DNA of 64,000 nucleotides from Prochloron sp965198675 (GTDB lineage: Bacteria > Cyanobacteriota > Cyanobacteriia > Cyanobacteriales > Prochloraceae), in the NCBI GenBank assembly GCA_965198675.1, contig OZ240666.1, forward strand, positions 2,914,001 through 2,978,000. The letters are read 5' to 3'. Under the pieces are notes generated by a model, which saw nothing but the letters and a program-made list of their open reading frames with translations, made no database searches and was not told the DNA's origin. Positions 6,618-16,194 of this stretch are shown piece by piece. Each line of letters begins with the position of its first letter. The first letter of the stretch is position 1. Both the position numbers and the translations under genes were made by a program.

Positions 6618-8863
6618 TGAATCCCTACAGCGGCACAATTATCTGTTTAGCTTATATCATCGCCGGATTGTCAGCAGCAGTATTTGGGTTTCCCCCGGAA
6701 CTTGAATTGCAAGAGTGGGGGTTCATCGCCCTCTGCTGGGCCATATCCTGCTTTCTCGCAGCCCTCATTATACCTAGATTGTGGCTCACAGGACCCAACT
6801 ACAGGCTGTGGTTAATAGCAGCTCTGGTAGCTATTCTCGCCACCGCTTACGTTCAGCTTCGGGTACCGCAACCAGGAGAAAATGATATTAGCAATGTCAA
6901 CAGTCAATTGGTCCAGGTAAGTGGTAAAATCCTCAGCCAACCCCGTCTCACCAGAAAGCAAACAATCCAATTCTGGTTTTCGGCTCAACAGGTAAATGAA
7001 ATTCAAGGTAGCTCCCTAGGTACCGCAGGAGTGGAAGCAGTCACGGGGAAATTATACGTAACCGTGCCTTTATTGCAAGGAACAGGTTTGTATCCCGGAC
7101 AAGAAGCTCAAGTAACAGGAATTTTATCCCAACCCAAACCTAAAGTCAATCCGGGAGCTTTTGATTTTGCCGCCTATCTTCAGCGTCAAGGCTGTTTTGC
7201 CACTTTGAGGGGCCAAGGAGTAAGTTTAGCCTACGTTCGAGTTGCACAACCCTGGGGACTCTGGCAATTGCGCCAAAGAATTATCCGGGCGCAAGTGCGC
7301 TGGTTGAAGGTGCCCGCAGGTCCCTTAGTCAGTTCCATGGTATTAGGTCGCAGGGCGGTAGATTTACCTTATGATATTCGAGACCAATTCATCCGGGCTG
7401 GCTTAGCTCACGTCTTAGCGGCTTCTGGCTTTCATGTTGCTTTGCTCCTGGGAGTGGTGCTGACCTTAACCAGGGGTTTGTCAGAGAGATGGCAGTTGAT
7501 TCTGGGACTCTGTTCCTTAACTTTGTACAGCTGTTTAACTGGTCTCTATCCCTCCGTGATGCGAGCAGCAATTATGGGGGTAGGAGCCTTGGTGGCTTTA
7601 GTGACGAGACGTAAAGTAAGGCGTTTTGGTTCCTTGCTCTTCGCTGCAACAATATTATTACTATTTAATCCCCTCTGGCTCTGGGATTTGGGCTTTCAAC
7701 TCAGTTTTATGGCCACTTTGGGATTGATTGTTACCGTACCAGCAGTAGTGGCCAAATTGGATTGGTTGCCACCCACTATTGCCCAGGCCATCGCCATTCC
7801 CATTGCCGCTTCAATTTGGACTCTCCCCTTACTAAGCTACACCTTCAATACATTTAATACTTATAGTATAATAACTAATATTATACTTACTCCCTTAATT
7901 GCAGTCATTGCTCTCGGAGGTATGATAAGTGCCTTAGCTGCTCTTATTTATCCCCTCGCCGGCAGCGCCATGGCCTGGTTGCTCTATTATCCCACCCATT
8001 TGCTCCTGGGGATAGTGGAATTTTGCACCGCCGGACCGGGCAGTTTATTTGCCGTGGGCACCATTTCCCTGAAGCAAATGCTGGTTATTTACGGCCTTTT
8101 TTGCCTAATTTGGTGGGGTAAATGGTGGCAGCGTCGTTGGTGGCTAGTAGCTCTCTTTGCCATTAGTATAGTAGTGATTCCCCTCTGGCACAAGCAGTCT
8201 ACCTTATTTCAAGTCACGGTGTTAGCAGCAAAAGAGAGGCAAGTAGTAGTCATTCAAGATCAGGGCACAGTAACATTAATCAATAGTGGGGATAGTGATA
8301 CTGGTAGATACACTATCCTTCCTTTTCTCGCTGCTGAGGGAATTAATAAAATAGATTGTGCTATTGCTCTCCAACCAGAAGTTGACGTTAAAAGTAGTTG
8401 GTCAGAGATCCAAACTACCATTCCCATTAAAAGCTGGTTTCACCTTTCCGGACAGTCGGAAAACCAGCCACCCTGCCACCTTCCCATTAAGTCCCTGAGT
8501 GAAGACCCTCCCCTGTTGCAGCTGGAAATAGGAGAGCAGACTTGGTGGTTGTTAGCCAGCGATCGCCCTTTGGGGAGACTTGAGCGGGCAGTGCTGAAAT
8601 CTTTAGTCACTGATGAGTTAAAATATAGTCCTGACGTGCTATTTGCCTCAGGCAGGAGTTTCGAGTCTCCCTGGTGGTCAGGACAAAAGCCAAAAGTAGC
8701 GATCGCCCCTGGCTTAACCATGAAACCAGAAACCCAAAAGCAGCTAGAGCAGCAAGATATCCAGCTATATTGGACTGGTAGAGATGGGGCGATTCAGTGG
8801 AGGCCCGCTCTTGGGTGGCAGACTACTTTAGAAAGGGTAGCAGAAGACGCCTCTATGATGTAA
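6617..8863 (+). CDS. comEC: ComEC/Rec2 family DNA-uptake channel protein
   Basis: ComEC forms the inner-membrane channel for single-stranded DNA in natural transformation. The 748-residue product has an N-terminal membrane pair (1-70), a DUF4131-like soluble part (about 80-215) and the Competence core with RAGLAHVLAASGFHVALLLG and SVMRAAIMG. A run of helices to about 530 is followed by a C-terminal soluble part. That C-terminal part is shorter and more diverged than a canonical metallo-beta-lactamase domain, with no clear HxHxDH. It may therefore be inactive or replaced, as in several cyanobacterial homologues. The start overlaps the stop of the upstream DUF4079 gene by one base. tRNA-Ser follows 20 bp downstream. 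Confidence 0.93.
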   Translation: MNPYSGTIICLAYIIAGLSAAVFGFPPELELQEWGFIALCWAISCFLAALIIPRLWLTGPNYRLWLIAALVAILATAYVQLRVPQPGENDISNVNSQLVQVSGKILSQPRLTRKQTIQFWFSAQQVNEIQGSSLGTAGVEAVTGKLYVTVPLLQGTGLYPGQEAQVTGILSQPKPKVNPGAFDFAAYLQRQGCFATLRGQGVSLAYVRVAQPWGLWQLRQRIIRAQVRWLKVPAGPLVSSMVLGRRAVDLPYDIRDQFIRAGLAHVLAASGFHVALLLGVVLTLTRGLSERWQLILGLCSLTLYSCLTGLYPSVMRAAIMGVGALVALVTRRKVRRFGSLLFAATILLLFNPLWLWDLGFQLSFMATLGLIVTVPAVVAKLDWLPPTIAQAIAIPIAASIWTLPLLSYTFNTFNTYSIITNIILTPLIAVIALGGMISALAALIYPLAGSAMAWLLYYPTHLLLGIVEFCTAGPGSLFAVGTISLKQMLVIYGLFCLIWWGKWWQRRWWLVALFAISIVVIPLWHKQSTLFQVTVLAAKERQVVVIQDQGTVTLINSGDSDTGRYTILPFLAAEGINKIDCAIALQPEVDVKSSWSEIQTTIPIKSWFHLSGQSENQPPCHLPIKSLSEDPPLLQLEIGEQTWWLLASDRPLGRLERAVLKSLVTDELKYSPDVLFASGRSFESPWWSGQKPKVAIAPGLTMKPETQKQLEQQDIQLYWTGRDGAIQWRPALGWQTTLERVAEDASMM

Positions 8864-8883
8864 GATAAGAACAGACCCAAACT

Positions 8884-8970
8884 GGAGAGGTGGCAGAGTG
8901 GTTGAATGCGGCGGTCTCGAAAACCGCTTCACCTTCAGGGGTGACGGGGGTTCGAATCCCCCCCTCTCCG
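8884..8970 (+). tRNA. tRNA-Ser (anticodon CGA)
   Basis: Class II tRNA. The acceptor stem GGAGAGG pairs with CCTCTCC, the anticodon stem-loop is GCGGT-CTCGAAA-ACCGC, there is a long variable arm, and the T-arm is GGGGG-TTCGAAT-CCCCC. The discriminator base is G, as in other serine tRNAs. CCA is not encoded. Confidence 0.95.
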
Positions 8971-9585
8971 TTTAACACGAAAACCGGAGTCCAAGCACTA
9001 GAACGACAGGTTTAAAATAACGCCACAAGCTGCCACCATCACCTAGTGGTGCAGGGTTATCGGAGGTGTTAATTAGTAGCAAAAAAGTTAGACAAACCTT
9101 GACAAACTTTTAAAATAGGTAGAAATACACTTGTTTTTTAGTGTTTAATGGGGTATATTGAAAATAGTCATTTCTCGCCGATAATTGTAGGCCGGTATAA
9201 TAACTCTACCCCGGCTCAGGGCAGAATAAACTTTCCCATTGGGAATGAACTAGTTAGGCAGCTAGGATAAAAAAGAGTCGTTGCGTATTGCCACAGCGGT
9301 AGCTTGAGTAGCCCCATGATGGGCTCCAAATTTTTAAAAGCGCTTAATCTAAAAGTTAAGCTTTGCGGGCAGCCGCCTTAATCCTTTGGGATTATGCCAT
9401 ACTCTTGTCAGATTTGTCCAGCAATGGGCAGGTTTGGGAAGGTTAAATGCTGCACGACGTTTCCCAATCCTAGTAAGGGCGCCATCGATGATGCCGGGTG
9501 CGCCCCTAGGGCGTAAGATTGCGGTGGGCACTGCCCACCCTACACAACTACTGCCCCCCTATAAATAGTTCTCTCGCTCGCACTT
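8971..9585. other. 615-bp gene-free region
   Basis: No convincing protein gene. The section 9180-9330 holds several local hairpins (for example GCCGG...CCGGC near 9192-9215 and AGCCC-CATGAT-GGGCT near 9311-9327) that could belong to a small RNA. A TGGGCACTGCCCA palindrome sits near 9526-9538, a dispersed type also seen at 38.0, 39.6 and 57.0 kb. Confidence 0.4.
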
Positions 9586-10536
9586 TTAATGATATCGACG
9601 GATAAGTTCTTCCTGGGAAAGACTCAATAGTAGGGGTAACTGCTGGGCATATTCTTCTGGAGTTAGCTTCAGCATGAACTGGATCACGTTATTCAGTTGG
9701 CTATCCAATTCGCCAAAGCGCATCTTCAGAAGACTAGCAACAGTCCTCTGACGATCTTGCTGAAGACCTTGCTGAAGACCCTGCTCAAGACCTTCCTGAA
9801 GACCTTGGTTGAGACCTTGCTGAAGTCCTTCCTCCTTGGTTCGTCTCTCCCACTCTAGGTAAGCTGGCGATAAAGTCATAATCAGTTGCTGCTCCTCCGA
9901 CTCAATCTCTTTACTACTTTCAATCATAATTTTCCAACTTGCTAACAATTTTAACGCCTCTTCTCGCTTTGGATCTGCTGACGGCAAACTAATCACTTCT
10001 TCTATGGCTTGCTGTTGAATTTTTCCCTTACCTAACAGTCTCAACCAAAGAGTCTCTTCTTCTTTACGTAACTGATTAATCACCACAATACCAGTTCTTA
10101 ACACTTCCGCCCCAACGTAAACCCCAGCAGGCCAAGACTCTCTAGGTTGGGCGCCCAAACTATTTAACCAGTTGGTGCTAGCGCTAGGGGTGACAATCCA
10201 CAAGAAAGGTAGCTCTGAGGAGGTTCTACCCTGTTCTTGGCGACGTGCTCGGCGCTGCCAATCGCTCACACTATACATGAGCTTGAGCAGACAACTGCGA
10301 ACCTCATCCAAAGATGGTGGGTTGCGAAAAGGCTCGAATAAGCATGGTAGGGAAGCCATTCTTCCCAGTAAACTCAGAGTAGGTCCATTAGCTACTGACC
10401 TAGGGTCCGGAGCAAACCAAACATCGATAAAGCGGGATTCTCCCGGCACTTCTCGACTGATCTCAACCTGACCAAGAGGAGTTAAGAGTTCTTCTAGGTA
10501 TTGTTTGGAGAATTGGTCAAAGGGAGTTCGAGACAT
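9586..10536 (-). CDS. Rpn/DUF4351-type PD-(D/E)XK nuclease-like protein
   Basis: A 316-residue cytoplasmic protein of a large cyanobacterial family often annotated as recombination-promoting nuclease/putative transposase or DUF4351. The N-terminal domain (about 1-150) includes VEISREVPGESRFIDVWF, which has the E...D-x-W layout of a PD-(D/E)XK core. Residues 235-265 are a glutamine/glycine heptad region of QQGL/QEGL units, predicted coiled coil. The C-terminal ~50 residues (LLKMRFGELDSQL, LTPEEYAQQLPLLLSLS) match the DUF4351 helical tail. It stands alone between a gene-free region and the lpx genes. Such genes occur in many paralogues per genome. Its biochemical activity here is untested. Confidence 0.75.
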   Translation of the reverse strand: MSRTPFDQFSKQYLEELLTPLGQVEISREVPGESRFIDVWFAPDPRSVANGPTLSLLGRMASLPCLFEPFRNPPSLDEVRSCLLKLMYSVSDWQRRARRQEQGRTSSELPFLWIVTPSASTNWLNSLGAQPRESWPAGVYVGAEVLRTGIVVINQLRKEEETLWLRLLGKGKIQQQAIEEVISLPSADPKREEALKLLASWKIMIESSKEIESEEQQLIMTLSPAYLEWERRTKEEGLQQGLNQGLQEGLEQGLQQGLQQDRQRTVASLLKMRFGELDSQLNNVIQFMLKLTPEEYAQQLPLLLSLSQEELIRRYH

Positions 10537-10553
10537 AGTCTTTCTTTTTTGTC

Positions 10554-11747
10554 CTAATCACCACTGAGGCTAGGAGGCTTTTCTAAACATTTTCCATAAT
10601 GTCCTGCAGCTAACCGAAAAATTTCCCGAGCAGCCCGATCGCACACCCCCACCTCTCCCAAACTCTCCCTCATTTCCTCATAACCTACTAACATTTGCTC
10701 CTTTCTGTCCTTATTCAATAATAATTCCATCGATTCAGCCACAATATTTTTCGGCGTTGCTTTTTCCTGCAAGAATTCTGGTACAATGGATTTCATCACA
10801 ACTAAATTAGGTGGAGACATAAAAGGAATCGAAAACTTTAATATCTTCCTGGCAACCCACATCGTCAGGGGATTAACCTGATATAAAACTACTTGAGGAA
10901 CCTTCAGCAAAGCAATTTCCAAATTAACCGTTCCCGACTTAGCAATGGCCAAATCCGCAGCTGCAATGGCCTCCTTCGTCTTCACCCTCAACAGCGTTGC
11001 CTCTATTTCATACTTATTGACTGCATCAATAACTTTTTTGAAATATTGAGACAAGGAAACAGGAATTAATAACTTAGTTTTAGTTAACTTTGTTTGTATT
11101 TGTTTTGCCGCAGCGCAGATAACAGGAAGGAGATACTTAATTTCCTGGTAGCGGGAAGCGGGTAAAAGAGTGATGACCACCTCATCAGGTTCTATACCCA
11201 ATTCCACCCGAGCTTCCTCCCGCGTCGGCGCAGAAGCCATCAGATCTAACAAAGGATGTCCCACCCAACAAACAGTCGCGCCATGAGCGCTAAAATAACG
11301 AGCCTCCTCCGGAAAAATAGCCAAGAGGAGATCGCTAATCTCAACCACCTGCTTAGTCGTACTATTAGAAGGAGACCAGACCCAATTTTGGGGCGCAATA
11401 TAATAAACTATCGGTACTTGGGACAAATATTGACGCACATAGCTGCCAAGACTCAAATTGGGTCCGGCATAATCAATCAGTACCAAAACATCCGGTGGAT
11501 TTTGCCGTAAATATTCCTTAGCGCGACGTTGAAGCAGAAAAGTAGGCCAGATGAAAGGTAAAGCTTCTATCAGTCCCACGGAACCAACTTGAGACGTATT
11601 CCCCAAAAGAGTAGCCCCAGCAGCAGCCATGCGATCGCCCCCCAGAGCCACTATTTCTAAATTCTGGTCCAAGCGTTTCAGGGCTGCAATTAACAAAGCT
11701 CCTTGCAAATCCCCAGAAACTTCCCCCGTACTAATAAAGATGCCCAT
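10554..11747 (-). CDS. lpxB: Lipid-A-disaccharide synthase LpxB
   Basis: LpxB joins UDP-2,3-diacylglucosamine to lipid X to give the tetra-acylated disaccharide of lipid A. The 397-residue protein (GT19 family) has MGIFISTGEVSGDLQGA at the N-terminus, VLIDYAGPNLSLG (about 92-104), YIAPQNWVWSPS (about 117-128) and VGHPLLDL. The sugar-nucleotide-binding half contains IAAADLAIAKSGTVNLE and the TPKNIVAESMELL tail. It lies 8 bp after lpxA and is the last gene of the lpxC-fabZ-lpxA-lpxB block. Length is normal. Confidence 0.96.
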   Translation of the reverse strand: MGIFISTGEVSGDLQGALLIAALKRLDQNLEIVALGGDRMAAAGATLLGNTSQVGSVGLIEALPFIWPTFLLQRRAKEYLRQNPPDVLVLIDYAGPNLSLGSYVRQYLSQVPIVYYIAPQNWVWSPSNSTTKQVVEISDLLLAIFPEEARYFSAHGATVCWVGHPLLDLMASAPTREEARVELGIEPDEVVITLLPASRYQEIKYLLPVICAAAKQIQTKLTKTKLLIPVSLSQYFKKVIDAVNKYEIEATLLRVKTKEAIAAADLAIAKSGTVNLEIALLKVPQVVLYQVNPLTMWVARKILKFSIPFMSPPNLVVMKSIVPEFLQEKATPKNIVAESMELLLNKDRKEQMLVGYEEMRESLGEVGVCDRAAREIFRLAAGHYGKCLEKPPSLSGD

Positions 11748-11755
11748 AGTTAAAC

Positions 11756-12601
11756 CTAACCGTAATTGTGACGGCGAGTCACAATCTTACCAGGAATTAG
11801 TCCCCGTCGTCCTGGAGCAGTACTCTGGCGCAGAAAATTACTCAAGTGCTGCAAATGTGACTCTACTATGGATGATGCTGGGGACAGTAATTGCAATTCA
11901 GCTATCCCCCGCTCCAGAGAGAAGCCAGAACGATAGAGAATGGAGAAAGCTTTTTTCAGGGTCCCCAAATCCGCCCCGAGGACACCCATTCGTTTCAGAC
12001 CCACCAAATTCAGCCCCCGTACCCGAGCAGGATTTCCCTCCACCAGCATATAAGGTGGAACATCTCGGTCAATTCTACTCATACCCCCCAACATAGCCAT
12101 TCGCCCGATCTGGACTAATTGATGCACTCCCAAAACCCCCCCAATAACTGCCTTGGATTCGATGCGAACATGACCTGCCAAAGCTACATTATTAGCAATA
12201 ATCACCCCATCTTCCAGCTCGCAATTATGAGCGACGTGAACGTAAGCCATGAGCAGATTATCATTACCCACCCTCGTGACCTCCTCTTCCCCCGTGGCCC
12301 GATTAATGGTAACATACTCCCGAATCACATTGCGATCGCCAATTTTAACCGAGGCGCTAACTGCTCCTTTATATTTTAGGTCTTGGGGTTCCGTACCGAT
12401 AACCGCCCCCGGAAAAATGCGATTGGACGCACCAATTTCCGTCGGTCCTTCGATGACAGCATGGGCGCCAACAGTAGTAGCCGCCCCAATCTTCACTCCT
12501 GCCCCAATAAACGCATAAGGCCCCACTTGTACTGTCGGGTCTACTTTGGCCTCCCCATCAATGACAGCAGTGGGATGAATCAGCGGTAATAACCTATCCA
12601 A
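11756..12601 (-). CDS. lpxA: Acyl-ACP--UDP-N-acetylglucosamine O-acyltransferase LpxA
   Basis: LpxA catalyses the first step of lipid A synthesis, 3-O-acylation of UDP-GlcNAc. The 281-residue product starts LIHPTAVIDGEAKVDPTVQV and is built of left-handed beta-helix hexapeptide repeats to about residue 190 (IGASNRIFPGAVIG, VHVAHNCELEDGVI with the catalytic histidine, AGHVRIESKAVIGG). The C-terminal helical region has NLVGLKRMGV. It lies 29 bp after fabZ in the same operon. The C-terminus is slightly longer than in E. coli. Confidence 0.97.
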   Translation of the reverse strand: MDRLLPLIHPTAVIDGEAKVDPTVQVGPYAFIGAGVKIGAATTVGAHAVIEGPTEIGASNRIFPGAVIGTEPQDLKYKGAVSASVKIGDRNVIREYVTINRATGEEEVTRVGNDNLLMAYVHVAHNCELEDGVIIANNVALAGHVRIESKAVIGGVLGVHQLVQIGRMAMLGGMSRIDRDVPPYMLVEGNPARVRGLNLVGLKRMGVLGADLGTLKKAFSILYRSGFSLERGIAELQLLSPASSIVESHLQHLSNFLRQSTAPGRRGLIPGKIVTRRHNYG

Positions 12602-12630
12602 CGGAAATCTCCCCCAGTTGCAACCGATCC

Positions 12631-13095
12631 TTAATCCATTAAAGAAAACAGCATTTCACCTTCTGCGGCTAACTGCTCGTCAACTAATGCTCGTCCTTTC
12701 ATTTTAGCAAAACGATGACCCTTGAAAGATAGAAGATCCATAGTCATAACCAACCGATCTCCCGGTACCACTGGACGACGAAAGCGCACTTTATCCAGTC
12801 CCGCAAAAGCAAAGAAACTGCCGCTCTGTACTTGCGGCAGTTGAATTAAAACGATACCCCCTACTTGGGCCATTGCCTCCACAATTAACACCCCAGGCAT
12901 AATGGGACGATTGGGAATATGTCCTTGAAAATGGGGTTCCCCTATTGTGACATTTTTAATTCCTATCGCTTTTTCCCCGGGGCAGTATTCAATAATGCGA
13001 TCCACCAAAGCAAAAGGATAGCGGTGAGGTAATAGTTGGTGAATTTCTTCCGCAGTAAAGACTATTGGCTCCACCATCTTTTTTATCGTAGACAT
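12631..13095 (-). CDS. fabZ: 3-hydroxyacyl-ACP dehydratase FabZ
   Basis: FabZ dehydrates beta-hydroxyacyl-ACP in fatty acid elongation and competes with LpxA/LpxC for hydroxymyristoyl-ACP, which explains its place in this operon. The 154-residue hot-dog protein has IHQLLPHRYPFALVDRI with the catalytic His (about 24). Then comes FQGHIPNRPIMPGVLIVEAM (catalytic Glu) and a typical C-terminus (DRLVMTMDLLSFKG). It lies between lpxC and lpxA. Confidence 0.96.
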   Translation of the reverse strand: MSTIKKMVEPIVFTAEEIHQLLPHRYPFALVDRIIEYCPGEKAIGIKNVTIGEPHFQGHIPNRPIMPGVLIVEAMAQVGGIVLIQLPQVQSGSFFAFAGLDKVRFRRPVVPGDRLVMTMDLLSFKGHRFAKMKGRALVDEQLAAEGEMLFSLMD

Positions 13096-13193
13096 CAGCT
13101 TTATCAGTTTTTTTATAGTTGAGGGTAAGACCTTTTCGCAAAACCCCTGAGAACTTCAGGCAATTACAATTAGTCCAAAAGAGCCCAAAATAA

Positions 13194-14039
13194 TTACCAA
13201 TTAGCAATTATTTGGTTACTTAGTGCCTTTGTCAATTGGACGTGCAGCTTGTGGCTGGCTTTGTAAGCGAGGAAATGAGCAGATATTGGGTCCGGCAGTA
13301 AACTCAAATCCCCCACTAAGTCTAAAAGTTTATGACGAACTGGTTCATTGGCAAATCTTAAAGGAGGATTGACCCAGCCAGATCTGCTGCAAACCAAAGC
13401 ATTGTTCAAGCTACCACCTTTAATTAAACCAAGATTTCGTAGTTTTTCGATAACGTCCGCAAAACCAAAAGTGCGAGCCGGAGCGATGGCCTCGGCAAAA
13501 CTTTCCGCTGCTGGGGACCAACTGTACCATTGATTGCCGATAGCTGGATAATCAAAATCAATCCCATAAGTAAAGCGAGTTGCCGCTGCGGGCAGAGCAG
13601 CGACGAAAGCATCTCCTTCATAGATCCAGATCGGCTTTTCTAAATATACGAACGTATCGGACTTACCCACGTCCGAACACTGCTGTAGTCCAGCCCGAGC
13701 GATGGCTTCTACCCAAAATAAAGCGGAACCGTCCATTATTGGCACTTCCTCACCGTCAATTTCAATTCTGACATTGTCTACACCGCTACCAGCACATGCT
13801 GCTAATAAATGTTCTACCGTCCGCACTCTTGCTTCTCCTGCCGCTAATTCCGTGGAAAGAGTCGTCTGACTCACCGCTTCAACATGAGCGGGTATGGTCG
13901 GTTTTCCTGGCAAATCTACCCTTACGAAGTAACGCCCAGCAGCCCTCTTCTCTGGGGACACCCGCACGTTCGTAGTTATTCCAGAGTGCAGTCCTATGCC
14001 GGAAACTGTAAAGGAATTTGCAATCGTATTCATTACCAT
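13194..14039 (-). CDS. lpxC: UDP-3-O-acyl-N-acetylglucosamine deacetylase LpxC
   Basis: LpxC is the zinc-dependent committed step of lipid A synthesis. The 281-residue protein begins NTIANSFTVSGIGLHSG. It has RTVEHLLAACAGSGVDNVRI (zinc histidine), the VPIMDGSA motif, then VRHKLLDLVGDLSLL (zinc His and Asp) and KASHKLHVQL, which carries the general-acid histidine. Length is normal. It is the first of four lpx/fab genes and follows bamA on the same strand by ~140 bp. Confidence 0.96.
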   Translation of the reverse strand: MVMNTIANSFTVSGIGLHSGITTNVRVSPEKRAAGRYFVRVDLPGKPTIPAHVEAVSQTTLSTELAAGEARVRTVEHLLAACAGSGVDNVRIEIDGEEVPIMDGSALFWVEAIARAGLQQCSDVGKSDTFVYLEKPIWIYEGDAFVAALPAAATRFTYGIDFDYPAIGNQWYSWSPAAESFAEAIAPARTFGFADVIEKLRNLGLIKGGSLNNALVCSRSGWVNPPLRFANEPVRHKLLDLVGDLSLLPDPISAHFLAYKASHKLHVQLTKALSNQIIANW

Positions 14040-14178
14040 TAAATTGCAATTTTGTCAACATTATCTTGCTGCTGAAAGAGCGAACCCCCCCCTTAGTCCC
14101 TCACAGAGGTAGGTTTTTAATATTTCGGTTGAGGCCAGACTTGGAAGATTAGAAGACAGGTAGAGGGGTATCTTTCCG

Positions 14179-16131
14179 TTAAAATCGCTCGCCAATGCCG
14201 AAATGAATGCGATTATCCCCCTGGTCATTGAACCCCCAATCGACCCGAATTGGACCGAGAGGGGATTGGATGCGCACACCGATACCGTAACCGAAACCAT
14301 TTCCTGGTTTGCCCCTCACCCCAGCGGGATTTCCGGGAACCGCATCACCGGAACCGAAATCCTTAGCGTAGTCTACAAAAAAGGCGGCACCGAGAAAAGA
14401 AAAAATTGGCAGGCGATACTCCGCAGTTGCCTGCAAATAACGGCGACCTGCTCCCACCTCACCTTCGTCATAACCTCGTACCGAATTACTTCCGCCGATG
14501 GAAAAGGCTTCATAGGGAGGCAAATCGCCAAAAACATTACCTGCTTGGACGTTAAAGGCAAGAGCCTGGGGACCGTCGTTCAAATTAATTAATTGCAGGG
14601 GAATGTAGTAACTGTAGCTACCCCGTAAGCGATTGAGCAAGATACTGCCGTCCCCAATGGGTAAGGATTGGTCTACTCCGAAGCGCAGCAAGTAGCCGCT
14701 GGTGGGTTGTCGGGGGTTATTGCGGCGATCGAGGCTAGCACCAAACTGAAGCTGAAAAAGGTCATCCGTACCGTCGGTGTTAAAAGCCAGCTGATTACCC
14801 AACTCATCGAACGGACTGACCTTCCCATTGCTATCCTCAATTGCCACCCGCTGGTACTGCAACCCCAGAGATAGACGCCAATCCGGCTGGCTAAAAACAT
14901 CCCGCACCAACGGACGGGAAAAACTAACTCCACCCCCTGTCCGCACCACCCGGGGGCGATCGCCGTTTGGTAGGTTTATATCAGTTTCCCCATTATCGAA
15001 AATCAAAGAAATAGAACGGCGGCGGAAACCGTTGACCGTATAAGAAGTGCGGTTAGGATCACCAGCGATCCAAGGGTCGGTAAAACGGGCATCGAAGAGC
15101 AATGCCCGGGTTCCGAGCTGAATTTCTCCTCCTATAGTTTGGTAATTGCCCCCCAGATTTTGCTCTTGATAGCTAATGGTGCCAAACAGACCGCTAGCGG
15201 AGCTAACCCCAGCACCAGCAGCAATGGAACCGGTATTGCTTTCCACCACATCCACGTTGACTACTACTTTGCTTGGATCTTGACCTCCTGAAAAGGAGAA
15301 CTTGATGTCTTCAAAGATACCGAGACCGAAGACTCGGTTTAAGTCCCTTTGTGCTGTTTGACGGTTGAAGACATCTCCCGGTTGTAACTGAACCTCACGT
15401 CGGACGATAAAAGGACGAGTTTTCCCTTTTTCCAGTTCGTCTCCTTCATCAGAAAAAAATCTCACTTGAATATCTTCAATCACACCTTCTGCTACCAGGA
15501 GAGTAACAGTACCGTCAATTGCTATAGTCGGCGCTCCCACAACCTGAGCTAAGTCATAACCATTGCTTTTATACCAGGCATTTAATTCTTGGATATCTGC
15601 TTGTAATTGCTTACTGTTGAGAATTTTATCAAAGGCCCCGCTAAAAATCCTCTGGACCTTAACGTCTGGCAGCACGCCCTTTCCTTCCTCTGCGGTCACG
15701 GATTGCACTACTACCTTTTTCAGGACTGGGTTAGGTTGAACCGTAAAAGAGATCCGCACCCCTAAAGGAGTATCTTCGGGGGTCACTGTGACATTAGCAA
15801 AAAAGCCAGTGCCATAGATAGCATTGACGTCATCAGTCAAGCGAGAGCGAGTTGTTGGCAATCCTGGTTTGGTGCTGAGGAGCTCGTAAACTAAATCTTG
15901 CAGTTTTTCTTCTACCCCCAAAACCGCCACTTCTGCTACTAGCACTCGCGTCTCTGTATCTTGCGGTTCTGGATCTCTCTGGACGATAAATGTACCCATA
16001 GGTTGAGACTGACTACTGATCAAGTCTGGTGTAGACGATTCAGCCCGGTTGGATAAACACAGAGTTGTTGAGGTAGCAAGGATTGCCACTAGGATATGTT
16101 TGATTTTGTTTTGCACTTCCACACACCACAA
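14179..16131 (-). CDS. bamA: Omp85/BamA-type outer membrane assembly protein
   Basis: The cyanobacterial Omp85 assembles beta-barrel proteins into the outer membrane and is related to chloroplast Toc75. The 650-residue product has a signal peptide (ILVAILATSTTLCLSNRAES). Three POTRA-like domains follow (about 65-320; for example LPTTRSRLTDDVNAIYGTG and VQLQPGDVFNRQTAQRDLNR). A 16-strand barrel closes with IRVDWGFNDQGDNRIHFGIG and a terminal RF. The barrel contains the VRGYDEGEVGAGRRY loop with the conserved VRGY motif. It lies upstream of lpxC on the same strand, the usual cyanobacterial bamA-lpx order. Confidence 0.95.
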   Translation of the reverse strand: MWCVEVQNKIKHILVAILATSTTLCLSNRAESSTPDLISSQSQPMGTFIVQRDPEPQDTETRVLVAEVAVLGVEEKLQDLVYELLSTKPGLPTTRSRLTDDVNAIYGTGFFANVTVTPEDTPLGVRISFTVQPNPVLKKVVVQSVTAEEGKGVLPDVKVQRIFSGAFDKILNSKQLQADIQELNAWYKSNGYDLAQVVGAPTIAIDGTVTLLVAEGVIEDIQVRFFSDEGDELEKGKTRPFIVRREVQLQPGDVFNRQTAQRDLNRVFGLGIFEDIKFSFSGGQDPSKVVVNVDVVESNTGSIAAGAGVSSASGLFGTISYQEQNLGGNYQTIGGEIQLGTRALLFDARFTDPWIAGDPNRTSYTVNGFRRRSISLIFDNGETDINLPNGDRPRVVRTGGGVSFSRPLVRDVFSQPDWRLSLGLQYQRVAIEDSNGKVSPFDELGNQLAFNTDGTDDLFQLQFGASLDRRNNPRQPTSGYLLRFGVDQSLPIGDGSILLNRLRGSYSYYIPLQLINLNDGPQALAFNVQAGNVFGDLPPYEAFSIGGSNSVRGYDEGEVGAGRRYLQATAEYRLPIFSFLGAAFFVDYAKDFGSGDAVPGNPAGVRGKPGNGFGYGIGVRIQSPLGPIRVDWGFNDQGDNRIHFGIGERF

Positions 16132-16194
16132 GGAGCGATTGGCTTTTTTGTTCGTTGTTTATTATTACGCTCTTGATGTTGACTTGGCCATAAC

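Noticed and set aside
6617..8863. Canonical metallo-beta-lactamase domain in ComEC
   Set aside because: I could not find an HxHxDH motif in the C-terminal part, so I do not claim nuclease activity.
14061..14178. Small gene between lpxC and bamA
   Set aside because: Only short frames without conserved features; treated as operon spacer.
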